Source: Pseudotabrizicola sp051200875 (GTDB lineage: Bacteria > Pseudomonadota > Alphaproteobacteria > Rhodobacterales > Rhodobacteraceae). Taken from it: a stretch of DNA of 64,000 bases. Of this stretch, positions 34,151-42,662 are shown in pieces. Under the pieces are notes generated by a model. That model was given only the letters and a program-made list of their open reading frames with translations. It did not search any database and was not told the DNA's origin. The translations under genes and the position numbers were made by a program. Each line of letters opens with the position of its first letter. Positions within the stretch are counted from its first letter, which is position 1. The DNA lies in assembly GCF_051200875.1 (NCBI RefSeq), contig NZ_CP195191.1, positions 2,542,001 to 2,606,000 of the forward strand, given 5' to 3'.

Positions 34151-35110
34151 ATGTATCAACAGCTTGAACCGCTGGACCTGAAGTCTTGCAGGCTTGCCCT
34201 GATCACCAATGGGGGGGCGGGAAAGAAAGACGCACATCGCAACGGATTGATCGTTCACGACACCCTGCGCCCGCTGGTACAAGATCTTCGCGAAATTCCG
34301 GTTCGAAATGGGGCGATGATTACCCAAGTGGCCCGGCAGGCGATTGCCGAGGGGTTTGACGTGGTCGCTGGCCTTGGAGGGGACGGCACGCAGGCCGCAA
34401 TCGCCAATGCGGTGACGAATAGCGGCGCGGCGATGGCTGTCCTGCCGGGGGGCACGTTCAACTATTTCGCCCGGGAACTGGGATTAGACACGATGGAAAA
34501 GGCGCTGGCGGCGATTTCCAGTGGCCAGATTCTGGCCCGCGATGTTGGTCAGGTGAACGACCGGATCTTCTTGAACAATGCAAGCCTTGGGCTTTATCCG
34601 AAAATTCTGGACACCCGCGAAGACATTTATCATCGCTGGGGGCGCAGCAGGTTTGCGGCCTATTGGTCTGTGCTGGTGGGCCTGCGGGATTTGTATCGCC
34701 CGATGCGGCTGACGGTTCGGTCACAGGGATTGAGTCGGGACTATGTGACCCATCTGGCCTTTGTGGCGCGCAGTGCCTTTCAACTTGAAAGCCTTGGGCT
34801 TGAGGGCGCCGAGGCCGTAAGGGCCGGAAAGTTCGTGCTGTTCATTGCCAAGGCACAGTCGCGCGGCGGGCTGGTTGGCGGGTCTATGCGGCTGGCCTTG
34901 GGTCGTGTTGCCCGTGGCGACGATTTTGAACTGGTCGTCGGCGATGACGTGGTGCTTGAAACCGGGCATATGAAAAGGAAGGTGGCCCTTGATGGCGAAC
35001 AAGGGCCCATGACGATGCCTTTGAACTTGAGAGTTTTGCCAAATGCGTTGCGGATCGTTGCCCCGGCGATCGAAAACAAGCCGGTAGATCTGGCAGGAAA
35101 GGTGGCATGA
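34151..35110 (+). CDS. Diacylglycerol kinase-family lipid kinase
   Basis: A 319-residue protein with the DAGK catalytic domain: ALITNGGAGKKD near the N-terminus, the nucleotide motif VAGLGGDGTQAAIANAV, LPGGTFNYFARELGL, and RIFLNNASLGLYPKI in the second lobe. Related proteins phosphorylate diacylglycerol, ceramide or other lipids with ATP; the substrate is not evident. The start ATG 34151 is preceded by an in-frame GTG. It overlaps the phosphoesterase gene by 4 bases, so both are probably co-expressed between dnaA and dnaN. Confidence 0.88.
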   Translation: MYQQLEPLDLKSCRLALITNGGAGKKDAHRNGLIVHDTLRPLVQDLREIPVRNGAMITQVARQAIAEGFDVVAGLGGDGTQAAIANAVTNSGAAMAVLPGGTFNYFARELGLDTMEKALAAISSGQILARDVGQVNDRIFLNNASLGLYPKILDTREDIYHRWGRSRFAAYWSVLVGLRDLYRPMRLTVRSQGLSRDYVTHLAFVARSAFQLESLGLEGAEAVRAGKFVLFIAKAQSRGGLVGGSMRLALGRVARGDDFELVVGDDVVLETGHMKRKVALDGEQGPMTMPLNLRVLPNALRIVAPAIENKPVDLAGKVA

Positions 35111-35913
35111 CGCGGATTGTACATCTGACGGACCTTCATTTCGGACAGGAACGGGTCGAATTTGTGAACCCCCTGATGCGGGCGGTGCGCCTGACGGAAC
35201 CTGACTTGGTTGTCGTTTCGGGTGATTTGACGCATCGCGGCAGGGTCGACCAGTTTCGCAAGGCTATGGCGTTCCTGAACGCATTGGGGCGCCCGTTTAC
35301 GGTGGTGCCGGGGAACCATGATGTCCCCCTGTTCAACCTGCCAAAGCGGCTATTGTCACCGTTTCGCAATTGGCGCAAAGGCACCGGCCTGCCGACGACC
35401 AGTGACAATGATCTTGGGCCGTTGAAAGTGGTGACCGCGAATACGGCCGACCCCCTGCAATGGCGTGGCGGGATCTTGCGGGACGACGACGTGGCAAGGA
35501 TCAGGGCCGATTTGTCGACATTTGACGATCGTACGACCTGTGCGGTTCTTGTCTGTCACCATCCCCTGAAAGAGCCGCCGGGGTTTGACCGTGGCGAGAC
35601 GAAGGGGGCCGCCGAAGCGCTTCCCGGCCTGATCAATACCGGTGTTCGGATTGTCTTGTCTGGGCATCTGCACAGTTGGGAGATTGGCTTGGGAATCGCG
35701 CAAGGGTCTCCCCGCCCGGTTCTGATGGTTCAGACCGGAACGGCGCTTTGTGCGCGGGAGGGGGAAGTCGATCACGGCTTTTCCGTTCTGGATATTCAGG
35801 CGAACGAGGTTTCTGTCACACCTTGGCTGGTCAACGAAGATCAGGCCGTTTTTGGACCAAAAGAGACCCACCGCTTTTCGCGCAAAGGCGACCTTTGGTA
35901 TCTGCGGGCCTAG
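35107..35913 (+). CDS. Calcineurin-like metallophosphoesterase
   Basis: Di-metal phosphoesterase of 268 residues with all five motifs in order: DLHFG (DxH), VVVSGDLTHRG (GDx), VVPGNHDVP (GNHD), VCHHPL and LSGHLHSWE (GHxH). The lack of signal peptide suggests a cytoplasmic enzyme; the closest pattern is CpdA/Icc-like, but cAMP as substrate is not shown. It is translationally coupled to the lipid kinase (ATGA), hinting at a shared phospholipid or nucleotide role. Confidence 0.88.
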   Translation: MTRIVHLTDLHFGQERVEFVNPLMRAVRLTEPDLVVVSGDLTHRGRVDQFRKAMAFLNALGRPFTVVPGNHDVPLFNLPKRLLSPFRNWRKGTGLPTTSDNDLGPLKVVTANTADPLQWRGGILRDDDVARIRADLSTFDDRTTCAVLVCHHPLKEPPGFDRGETKGAAEALPGLINTGVRIVLSGHLHSWEIGLGIAQGSPRPVLMVQTGTALCAREGEVDHGFSVLDIQANEVSVTPWLVNEDQAVFGPKETHRFSRKGDLWYLRA

Positions 35914-36082
35914 GGTTCGGTTGCGGCACAAACACCACCTGCTTGGCCTGACGGGCGCCGGAATGGGCGCCCTGCCCTTGACCTTGACGCCAAAGCCCCA
36001 CAATGTCGCCGGAAACACTTGTAGACCGGCAAAAGCCGGGTAAAGTCGGCGTCCCTGTTTGACCCGGCTAGGGGATGGAAGA

Positions 36083-37201
36083 ATGAAGCTCTCGATCGAA
36101 CGTGGCACGCTTTTGAAGGCGCTGTCCCAAGCCCAATCCGTTGTGGAACGCCGCAACACGATTCCGATTCTGGCCAATGTGCTGATCGAGGCCGAGGGCG
36201 ATCAGGTCAGCTTCCGGGCGACCGATCTGGATATTGAAGTGGTGGATCGCACGCCCGCCATGGTGGAGCGCGCCGGGGCCACGACGGTTTCCGCCGTAAT
36301 GCTGCACGAGATCATCCGGAAATTGCCGGATGGGGCGCTGGTCTCCTTGAGCGAAGACCCGGCCTCGGGGCGTTTGACGATCACGGCGGGGCGGTCGACC
36401 TTTAGCCTTGCGACGCTGCCGAAAGAAGATTTCCCGGTCATGGCGACCTCGGAATATTCGTCGAATTTCTCGGCCCCTGCGCCGGTGCTGCGCCGCCTGT
36501 TCGACAAGGCGAAGTTCGCGATTTCGACTGAAGAGACGCGCTATTACCTGAATGGTGTGTATTTCCACGTCTCGACCGGCGAGGGCGGCCCGGTGTTGCG
36601 GGCTGTGGCGACCGATGGTCACCGTTTGGCGCGGATTGATGCGGATTTGCCAGAGGGCGCGTCGGGGATGCCGGGCGTGATCGTGCCGCGCAAGACCGTA
36701 GGCGAGTTGCGCAAACTGTTGGACGATGACGAGGCGACGATTGCGGTTTCGGTCAGCGAAACCAAGGTGCGTTTTGCGACACCGGCGATCACGCTGACCT
36801 CGAAGGTCATTGACGGCACCTTCCCCGATTATACCCGCGTGATCCCGATGGGAAACACCCGGCGGCTGGAAGTGGATGCGAGCGAGTTTGCCAAGGCCGT
36901 TGACCGTGTGGCCACCGTTTCCAGCGAACGCTCGCGGGCGGTGAAGATGAGCCTTGATGAGGATCGTCTGGTGCTGTCAGTCAATTCGCCAGACAGTGGC
37001 GCGGCAGAGGAAGAACTGGCCGTGGCCTATGGCGACGAGCGGCTGGAGATCGGGTTCAACGCGAAATACCTGCTGGAAATCGCAAGCCAGGTGGACCGTG
37101 AGAATGCCGTGTTCATGTTCAACTCCTCGGGCGATCCGACCTTGATGCGCGAGGGCAATGACACCAGCGCAATCTATGTCGTGATGCCGATGCGTGTCTG
37201 A
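36083..37201 (+). CDS. dnaN: DNA polymerase III beta sliding clamp
   Basis: Ring-shaped processivity clamp. ATG 36083 gives 372 residues, the normal length: MKLSIERGTLLKALSQAQSV, ERRNTIPILANVL, VATDGHRLARIDADLPEG, TFPDYTRVIP and the C-terminal MLREGNDTSAIYVVMPMRV-like end (here TLMREGNDTSAIYVVMPMRV). It lies 170 bases after the phosphoesterase gene. A structured repeat begins 10 bases after its stop, then recF. Confidence 0.98.
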   Translation: MKLSIERGTLLKALSQAQSVVERRNTIPILANVLIEAEGDQVSFRATDLDIEVVDRTPAMVERAGATTVSAVMLHEIIRKLPDGALVSLSEDPASGRLTITAGRSTFSLATLPKEDFPVMATSEYSSNFSAPAPVLRRLFDKAKFAISTEETRYYLNGVYFHVSTGEGGPVLRAVATDGHRLARIDADLPEGASGMPGVIVPRKTVGELRKLLDDDEATIAVSVSETKVRFATPAITLTSKVIDGTFPDYTRVIPMGNTRRLEVDASEFAKAVDRVATVSSERSRAVKMSLDEDRLVLSVNSPDSGAAEEELAVAYGDERLEIGFNAKYLLEIASQVDRENAVFMFNSSGDPTLMREGNDTSAIYVVMPMRV

Positions 37202-37211
37202 CCGAGGCAGG

Positions 37212-37290
37212 AAGGGGGCGCTGCCCCCTTTCGCGTCTTGGCCGGGGCCAAGACGCTGACCCCCGGGATATTTGAACCAAGATAAAGGGG
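37212..37290 (+). repeat. Double-hairpin intergenic repeat, copy 2
   Basis: Hairpin 1 pairs 37212-37219 with 37223-37230 (AAGGGGGC/GCCCCCTT). Hairpin 2 pairs 37233-37241 with 37248-37256 (GCGTCTTGG/CCAAGACGC, loop CCGGGG). The tail CCCCCGGGATATTTGAACCA then AGATAAAGGGG ends beside the recF start. Same orientation as the preceding gene dnaN. Confidence 0.85.
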
Positions 37291-37296
37291 AAGGGT

Positions 37297-38385
37297 GTGA
37301 GCGGGCTTGCGATCACCCAGTTGCAGCTTCTGCACTTTCGCAGCCATCGGGTGACTCGGCTGGCCTTTGATGGCCGGCCGGTGGCCTTGCACGGGCCGAA
37401 CGGGGCTGGGAAAACCAATGTTCTGGAGGCGGTGAGCCTGCTGTCACCGGGCCGCGGGATGCGTCGGGCCGGGGCAGAGGAATTGGCGCGCCGGCCCGAG
37501 GTTCTGGGCTGGAAAGTCTTGGCCGATCTGCGCGGATTGGCCGGGGAACACGCGGTGGAAACCGGGGCCGAAGGCGGTGAGGCGCGGTTTGTGAAGGTCG
37601 ATGGCAAGGCCACGACACAGGCCTATCTGGGGCAGATCGCCCGGGTTTTGTGGTTGGTCCCGTCAATGGACCGGCTTTGGATTGAGGCGGCCGAGGGGCG
37701 GCGGCGGTTTCTGGACCGGATGACGCTGAGTTTTGCCCCGGACCATGGCGAGGCGGTCTTAGCCTATGAAAAGGCGATGCGGGACCGCAACCGGCTGTTG
37801 AAGGACAATGTGGCCGATCCGCATTGGTATGGGGCTTTGGAATCGCAGATGTCCGAGGCGGCAGTGCGGATTGATGCCAATCGCGCGGCTGCGGTCAGCC
37901 GATTGATGGCGGCGCAAGAGGGGGCGGAGACCGCGTTTCCCCGCGCCGAGTTGGACGTGGTTTTTCCGGAACCGTCGCCAGAGGATTGGGCGGACGCATG
38001 GGCCGAAGGGCGGCGGCGCGATATGGCGGCAGGGCGCACCTTGGCCGGGCCGCATCGGGCCGATTTGTCGGGCGTCTTCGCCGCAAAGGGGGTTCCTGCG
38101 GCGCAATGTTCGACGGGAGAGCAAAAGGCGCTGTTGATCAGCCTGATCCTTGCCAATGCCCGCGCACTGGCCGCCGATCTGGGGCGGGCGCCGATTGTGC
38201 TTCTGGACGAGGTGGCCGCACATCTGGATGAGGGACGCCGGGCCGCGCTTTATGATGAGATTTGCGCCTTGGGGGCGCAGGCGATCATGACGGGGACCGA
38301 GCCGGGCCTGTTTGACAGCCTTGGGGAAAGGGCGCAAAGCTTTGCCGTCACCGAGGATGGTGGCGTGTCAAAGGTAAGCGAATGA
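37297..38385 (+). CDS. recF: Recombination mediator RecF
   Basis: SMC-like ATPase that loads RecA at single-strand gaps. The GTG at 37297 gives 362 residues. Walker A is LHGPNGAGKTNVLEAVSLLS, the signature region STGEQKALLISLILANA and Walker B PIVLLDEVAAHLD are present. RSHRVTRLAFDGRP near the N-terminus is also typical. It follows dnaN as in many genomes, with the double-hairpin repeat in between, and overlaps the VOC gene by 4 bases. Confidence 0.96.
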   Translation: MSGLAITQLQLLHFRSHRVTRLAFDGRPVALHGPNGAGKTNVLEAVSLLSPGRGMRRAGAEELARRPEVLGWKVLADLRGLAGEHAVETGAEGGEARFVKVDGKATTQAYLGQIARVLWLVPSMDRLWIEAAEGRRRFLDRMTLSFAPDHGEAVLAYEKAMRDRNRLLKDNVADPHWYGALESQMSEAAVRIDANRAAAVSRLMAAQEGAETAFPRAELDVVFPEPSPEDWADAWAEGRRRDMAAGRTLAGPHRADLSGVFAAKGVPAAQCSTGEQKALLISLILANARALAADLGRAPIVLLDEVAAHLDEGRRAALYDEICALGAQAIMTGTEPGLFDSLGERAQSFAVTEDGGVSKVSE

Positions 38386-38807
38386 CCCCGCAGCGCGTGA
38401 CCCTGATTACCTTGGGCGTGGCCGATCTGGCTGCGGCGAAGGCGTTTTACGCACGGCTGGGCTGGCGCGAGCATGGGGCGCAAGAAGGTGTCGCCTTTTA
38501 CCAGATGAACGGTCTGGTCTTGGGGCTTTTTGGCCGAGAGGATCTTGCTGCCGATCAGGGACGACCGGGGGCCGCCTTGGGCACCGGGGCCATCACGCTG
38601 GCACAGAATTTCGCGACCGAGGCCGAGGTGGATGCGGCCTTTGAGGCGGCGCTCGCCGCAGGTGGAGTGGCGTTGAAACGTCCGGAGAAAGTATTTTGGG
38701 GCGGCTATTCGGGGTATTGGGCGGACCTTGACGGCCATGTCTGGGAAGTTGCGATGAACCCGTTCTGGCCCTTGGCCGAAGATGGCAGCCTGACCCTGCC
38801 GGAGTGA
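38382..38807 (+). CDS. VOC (glyoxalase/dioxygenase-fold) protein
   Basis: A 141-residue single-domain vicinal-oxygen-chelate protein: RVTLITLGVADLAAAKAFYA, LGWREHGAQEGVAFYQMNG, then LALFG-type strand and the end GYSGYWADLDGHVWEVAMNP. A C-terminal Glu (WEVAMNP) and the internal residues could bind metal. Specific function is unknown. It overlaps recF (ATGA) and is 4 bases before the LysE-type exporter. Confidence 0.88.
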   Translation: MTPQRVTLITLGVADLAAAKAFYARLGWREHGAQEGVAFYQMNGLVLGLFGREDLAADQGRPGAALGTGAITLAQNFATEAEVDAAFEAALAAGGVALKRPEKVFWGGYSGYWADLDGHVWEVAMNPFWPLAEDGSLTLPE

Positions 38808-38811
38808 TTTC

Positions 38812-39432
38812 ATGACCATCACGCTGCATCAATTGGCGCTTTATGCGCTGGCCATGGTTGGCCTGTGGGTTGTGCCCGGCCCGGTTTGGGTGGCCCTGAC
38901 GGCGCGCGCCTTGTCGGGCGGCATAGCGGGGGCTTGGCCCTTGGCCGTGGGCGTGGCCCTTGGTGATCTGATCTGGCCGTTCTGCGCGATCATGGGGCTG
39001 GCTTGGGTCCTGTCGGTCTATGGCGACCTGCTGTCGCTGATGCGTTGGATTGCGGCGGGCGTGTTTATCGTGATGGGGGTGCTTTTGATCCTGAAGCCCC
39101 CAGTGAAACCCGGTGCCGACAGCCGACTGACGCGCCCCGGGATTTGGGCGGGGTTTTCGGTGGGTGTTGCGGCGGTGATCGGCAACCCGAAGGCCATTCT
39201 GTTCTATATGGGCTTTCTGCCGGGGTTCTTTGACCTGAGCCGCGTGACGCCTGTGGATATTGCCGCGATCATCGCGGTTTCGGCCATCATCCCGATGATT
39301 GGCAATCTGGGTTTAGCGCTGTTTCTAGACCGAGCGCGGCGTTTGCTGTCCAGCCCCGAATCCCTGCGCCGCCTGAACATTGGAAGCGGGGTTTTGTTGG
39401 TATTGGTTGGCATGGTCATTCCGTTCACCTAA
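38812..39432 (+). CDS. LysE/RhtB-family translocator
   Basis: Inner-membrane exporter of amino acids or related small molecules, 206 residues with six hydrophobic segments. Family features: VVPGPVWVALTARALSGGIA near the N-terminus (the PGP motif) and SVGVAAVIGNPKAILFYMGF in the middle. The substrate is not evident. It ends 82 bases before gyrB and probably shares the recF transcript. Confidence 0.9.
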   Translation: MTITLHQLALYALAMVGLWVVPGPVWVALTARALSGGIAGAWPLAVGVALGDLIWPFCAIMGLAWVLSVYGDLLSLMRWIAAGVFIVMGVLLILKPPVKPGADSRLTRPGIWAGFSVGVAAVIGNPKAILFYMGFLPGFFDLSRVTPVDIAAIIAVSAIIPMIGNLGLALFLDRARRLLSSPESLRRLNIGSGVLLVLVGMVIPFT

Positions 39433-39456
39433 GCCGCTAAATCTTGTGTCCAAGGG

Positions 39457-39485
39457 GTGACATTCCCCGCCCCAACCGCTATAAA
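39457..39485 (+). promoter_or_regulatory. Predicted gyrB promoter
   Basis: GTGACA (39457-39462) and TATAAA (39480-39485) are spaced by 17 bases, 29 bases upstream of the gyrB ATG. Confidence 0.65.
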
Positions 39486-39514
39486 TCGCGGGCAATTTGA
39501 AGGGTGCAGAACAC

Positions 39515-41965
39515 ATGGCCGAAGAAGCCAAGAAACCCGCCGAGTATGGCGCGGATTCCATCAAAGTTCTCAAGGGGTTGGAGGCTGTTCGCAAACGCCC
39601 CGGCATGTATATCGGCGACACCGATGATGGCAGTGGTTTGCACCACATGGTCTATGAGGTTGTCGATAACGGGATCGACGAGGCGCTGGCGGGCCATGCG
39701 ACGGCTGTCACCGTGAAAATTCACGCCGATTCTAGCGTTTCGGTGCGCGATAACGGGCGCGGCATTCCGGTGGATATGCATGCCGAAGAGGGCGTGTCGG
39801 CGGCCGAGGTCATCATGACCCAGTTGCACGCAGGCGGGAAGTTCAACAACACCGATGACAGCGGCAATGCCTATAAGGTTTCGGGCGGTTTGCATGGCGT
39901 GGGCGTGTCTGTTGTGAACGCCCTGTCGGATTGGCTGGAGTTGCGCGTCTGGCGCAATGACAAGGAATATTACGCCCGCTTCGAAAATGGCGAAACGGTC
40001 GAACATGTCCGCGAAGTGGGCGATGCACCGGGGCAAAAGGGCACCGAAGTGCGCTTTATGGCCAGTGCAAAGACGAACCGGACTGACGGAACCTTCTCGA
40101 ATCTGGAATACAGCTTCAAGACGCTGGAAACCCGTCTGCGGGAACTGGCTTTCCTGAATTCCGGCGTGCGGATCATCATCGAGGATGAACGCCCTGCGGA
40201 ATCCTTGAAGTCCGAGCTATTCTATGAGGGCGGGGTCAAGGAATTCGTCAAATATCTGGACCGCTCCAAGACCTCGGTTATGGCCGAGCCGATTTATATG
40301 GTGGGCGAAAAGAACGGGATTGGCGTCGAAATCGCGATGTGGTGGAACGACACCTATCACGAGACAGTCCTGCCCTTTACCAACAACATTCCGCAGCGCG
40401 ATGGCGGCACCCATTTGGCGGGCTTCCGGGGGGCACTGACGCGGACGATCAACAGCTATGCCCAGACCAGCGGCATTGCGAAAAAGGAAAAGGTGGATTT
40501 CACCGGGGATGATGCGCGGGAAGGTTTGACCTGCGTCTTGTCGGTCAAGGTGCCGGATCCGAAGTTTTCCAGCCAGACGAAGGACAAACTGGTGTCCTCG
40601 GAAGTGCGTCCGGCGGTCGAGAATTTGGTGAATGAAAAGCTGGCCGAGTGGTTCGAAGAGAACCCGGCCAATGCCAAGATCATTGTGGGCAAGATCATCG
40701 AGGCCGCTTTGGCGCGGGAAGCGGCCCGCAAGGCCCGCGAACTGACCCGCCGCAAGACGGCGCTGGATGTGGCGAGCCTGCCTGGAAAGCTGGCCGATTG
40801 TCAGGAACGCGATCCGGCGAAGTCTGAGGTCTTCCTTGTCGAGGGTGACTCGGCTGGTGGGTCGGCCAAGCAGGGCCGTAGCCGGAGCAATCAGGCTGTT
40901 CTGCCGCTGCGGGGCAAGATCCTGAACGTGGAACGCGCCCGGTTTGACCGGATGCTGGGCAGTCAGGAAATCGGGACGCTGATCACCGCGCTTGGCACGG
41001 GGATCGGGCGGGACGAGTTCGACATCAAGAAGCTGCGCTACCACAAGATCGTCATCATGACGGACGCCGACGTGGACGGCGCGCATATCCGGACGCTGCT
41101 TTTGACCTTCTTCTTCCGGCAGATGCCGGAACTGATCGAGGGCGGATACCTGTATATCGCGCAGCCACCGTTGTATAAGGTTTCTCGTGGTAAATCAGAA
41201 GTTTACCTGAAGGATCAGGCGGCGCTGGACGACTATCTGATCGAAATGGGCGTTGAAGGCGCGGTGCTGAAACTGAAGTCGGGCGAAGAGATTGCCGGGG
41301 CCGATCTGGCCCGCGTGATTGAGGGCGCACGGCAGTTCCGCCGTGTTCTGGATGCCTTCCCGACGCATTACCCGCGCGCGATTCTGGAGCAGGCGGCTTT
41401 GGCTGGTGCATTTGATCCGGGCCGTGCCGATGATGACTTGCAGCTTGTCGCAGACACCGTGGCGCGGCGTCTGGATATGGTCGCGCTGGAATATGAGCGC
41501 GGCTGGACGGGCCGTATTACGCAAGATCATGGCATTCGTCTGAGCCGCGTTCTGCGCGGGGTGGAAGAGTTGCGGACGCTGGATGGCGCGGTTCTTCGGT
41601 CGGGTGAAGCCCGCCGCCTGAGCCAAGTGGCAGGCCAGCACCGGGACGTCTACCGCGACCCGGCCCGACTGGTTCGCAAGGACCGCGAGCAGATGGTGCA
41701 TGGCCCGATTGACCTGTTGAAGTCGATCTTGGCCGAGGGCGAAAAAGGGCTTTCGCTACAGCGCTACAAAGGCTTGGGCGAAATGAACCCGGAACAGCTT
41801 TGGGAGACCACGCTGGACCCAGAGGCCCGCACGCTGTTGCAGGTGAAGATCGACGATCTGGCCGAGGCTGATGACATTTTTACCAAGCTGATGGGCGACG
41901 TCGTGGAACCCCGGCGCGAATTCATCCAGCAAAACGCGCTCAGCGTGGAAAACCTGGACTTCTGA
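39515..41965 (+). CDS. gyrB: DNA gyrase subunit B
   Basis: ATPase subunit of gyrase, introducing negative supercoils with GyrA. ATG 39515 gives 816 residues. GHKL ATPase: RPGMYIGDTDDGSGLHHMVY, VVDNGIDEAL, VRDNGRGIPVD and the GGLHGVGVSVVNAL loop. TOPRIM: EVFLVEGDSAGGSAKQGRSR and DADVDGAHIRTLLLTFFFR. The C-terminal end has QRYKGLGEMNPEQLWETTLD. Typical of alphaproteobacterial GyrB. It has its own promoter and a strong terminator. Confidence 0.98.
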   Translation: MAEEAKKPAEYGADSIKVLKGLEAVRKRPGMYIGDTDDGSGLHHMVYEVVDNGIDEALAGHATAVTVKIHADSSVSVRDNGRGIPVDMHAEEGVSAAEVIMTQLHAGGKFNNTDDSGNAYKVSGGLHGVGVSVVNALSDWLELRVWRNDKEYYARFENGETVEHVREVGDAPGQKGTEVRFMASAKTNRTDGTFSNLEYSFKTLETRLRELAFLNSGVRIIIEDERPAESLKSELFYEGGVKEFVKYLDRSKTSVMAEPIYMVGEKNGIGVEIAMWWNDTYHETVLPFTNNIPQRDGGTHLAGFRGALTRTINSYAQTSGIAKKEKVDFTGDDAREGLTCVLSVKVPDPKFSSQTKDKLVSSEVRPAVENLVNEKLAEWFEENPANAKIIVGKIIEAALAREAARKARELTRRKTALDVASLPGKLADCQERDPAKSEVFLVEGDSAGGSAKQGRSRSNQAVLPLRGKILNVERARFDRMLGSQEIGTLITALGTGIGRDEFDIKKLRYHKIVIMTDADVDGAHIRTLLLTFFFRQMPELIEGGYLYIAQPPLYKVSRGKSEVYLKDQAALDDYLIEMGVEGAVLKLKSGEEIAGADLARVIEGARQFRRVLDAFPTHYPRAILEQAALAGAFDPGRADDDLQLVADTVARRLDMVALEYERGWTGRITQDHGIRLSRVLRGVEELRTLDGAVLRSGEARRLSQVAGQHRDVYRDPARLVRKDREQMVHGPIDLLKSILAEGEKGLSLQRYKGLGEMNPEQLWETTLDPEARTLLQVKIDDLAEADDIFTKLMGDVVEPRREFIQQNALSVENLDF

Positions 41966-41966
41966 T

Positions 41967-41995
41967 AAAGGGCGCCAAACGGCGCCCTTTTCTTT
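41967..41995 (+). terminator. Rho-independent terminator of gyrB
   Basis: 10-bp stem AAAGGGCGCC (41967-41976) with GGCGCCCTTT (41981-41990), 4-base loop, then TCTTT, directly after the stop codon. Confidence 0.9.
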
Positions 41996-42037
41996 GGTTG
42001 GTTGCTTTGCGCCATGACCTCTCAAAGCGTAACCATG

Positions 42038-42181
42038 CTAGTGCAGGCGCTGCCCCAACTCTTGTAGAAGGTCAGGCAAGCGGCGGGCTTTCGGCTGGAA
42101 GTTCACAGCCCTTGCGATTGCCCGGACATGCGGCGGGATCACCGAGGCAATCGCCTCGGCCGTTGAAAGACAGATCGTCAT
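42038..42181 (-). CDS. Possible 47-residue unknown protein
   Basis: Not recognised. In the 330-base gap between the gyrB terminator and tRNA-Arg, a minus-strand ATG at 42181 opens a frame ending TAG at 42038. The sequence starts MTICLSTAEAIASVIPPHVR and ends LLQELGQRLH, with balanced composition that looks like real protein. It could also be the remnant of a longer gene. The ribosome site is weak (GAGAAG). Nothing else convincing is visible in this gap. Confidence 0.3.
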   Translation of the reverse strand: MTICLSTAEAIASVIPPHVRAIARAVNFQPKARRLPDLLQELGQRLH

Positions 42182-42320
42182 ATGATGCTTCTCGTCATCG
42201 CAGTCACAGTTCGAGATGCTTTAACCGGCGATGCTTACAGCCAAGTGAACGGGCGGCTTCGGAGCACGATCTTTCATCTAAGGATTTGCGACAGATGCAA
42301 TGTCCGGCTTCGGAGAGTAA

Positions 42321-42397
42321 TGGTGATCCCGACAGGACTTGAACCTGTAACCTGCCCCTTAGGAGGGGGCTGCTCTATCCAGTTGAGCCACGGGACC
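42321..42397 (-). tRNA. tRNA-Arg (anticodon CCT)
   Basis: The reverse complement is a 77-nt tRNA: acceptor GGTCCCG/CGGGATC, D-arm GCTC..GAGC, anticodon stem GCCCC/GGGGC around loop CTCCTAA (anticodon CCT), T-arm ACAGG/CCTGT with TTCAAGT, encoded CCA. Confidence 0.96.
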
Positions 42398-42456
42398 ACT
42401 TTGCCTTTCATGGGCAAAATTTTGCGCCACTTCAAGCGAGACCGGTCTGAAAATGG

Positions 42457-42491
42457 AAAAGGGGGAGTGAATTTTGGCCCACCACTCCCCC
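42457..42491 (-). terminator. Minus-strand terminator-like hairpin without an obvious gene
   Basis: GGGGGAGTG (minus strand, 42491-42483) pairs with CACTCCCCC (42469-42461), 13-base loop, followed on the minus strand by TTTTCC. No recognised gene on this strand lies upstream of it, so it may end a small RNA. Confidence 0.45.
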
Positions 42492-42561
42492 TGTAGGTCC
42501 ATTGCGTCTGGGTTGAGAGCTTGCAGGACGCTTTGGATATCGCCATCCGCCATTTGGCGGC

Positions 42562-42575
42562 TGTTAGCGGTAACA
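42562..42575. promoter_or_regulatory. LacI/GntR-type operator
   Basis: TGTTAGCGGTAACA is a near-perfect inverted repeat with central CG, very like the E. coli GntR site. A half site GCTAACA is at 42616-42622. Both are upstream of a GntR-like gene, so autoregulation is likely. Confidence 0.65.
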
Positions 42576-42662
42576 ATAAGCCAAAAACTTAGCTTGGACA
42601 AGGGGAGTCTTTGGCGCTAACAAGAATTTTGAGAGTGACTGGATAAAAGGCCCAAGCGCCCC

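Noticed and set aside
42321..42397. tRNA-Arg as integration site of a mobile element
   Set aside because: No integrase, no second copy of the tRNA 3' end and no unusual gene block next to it.
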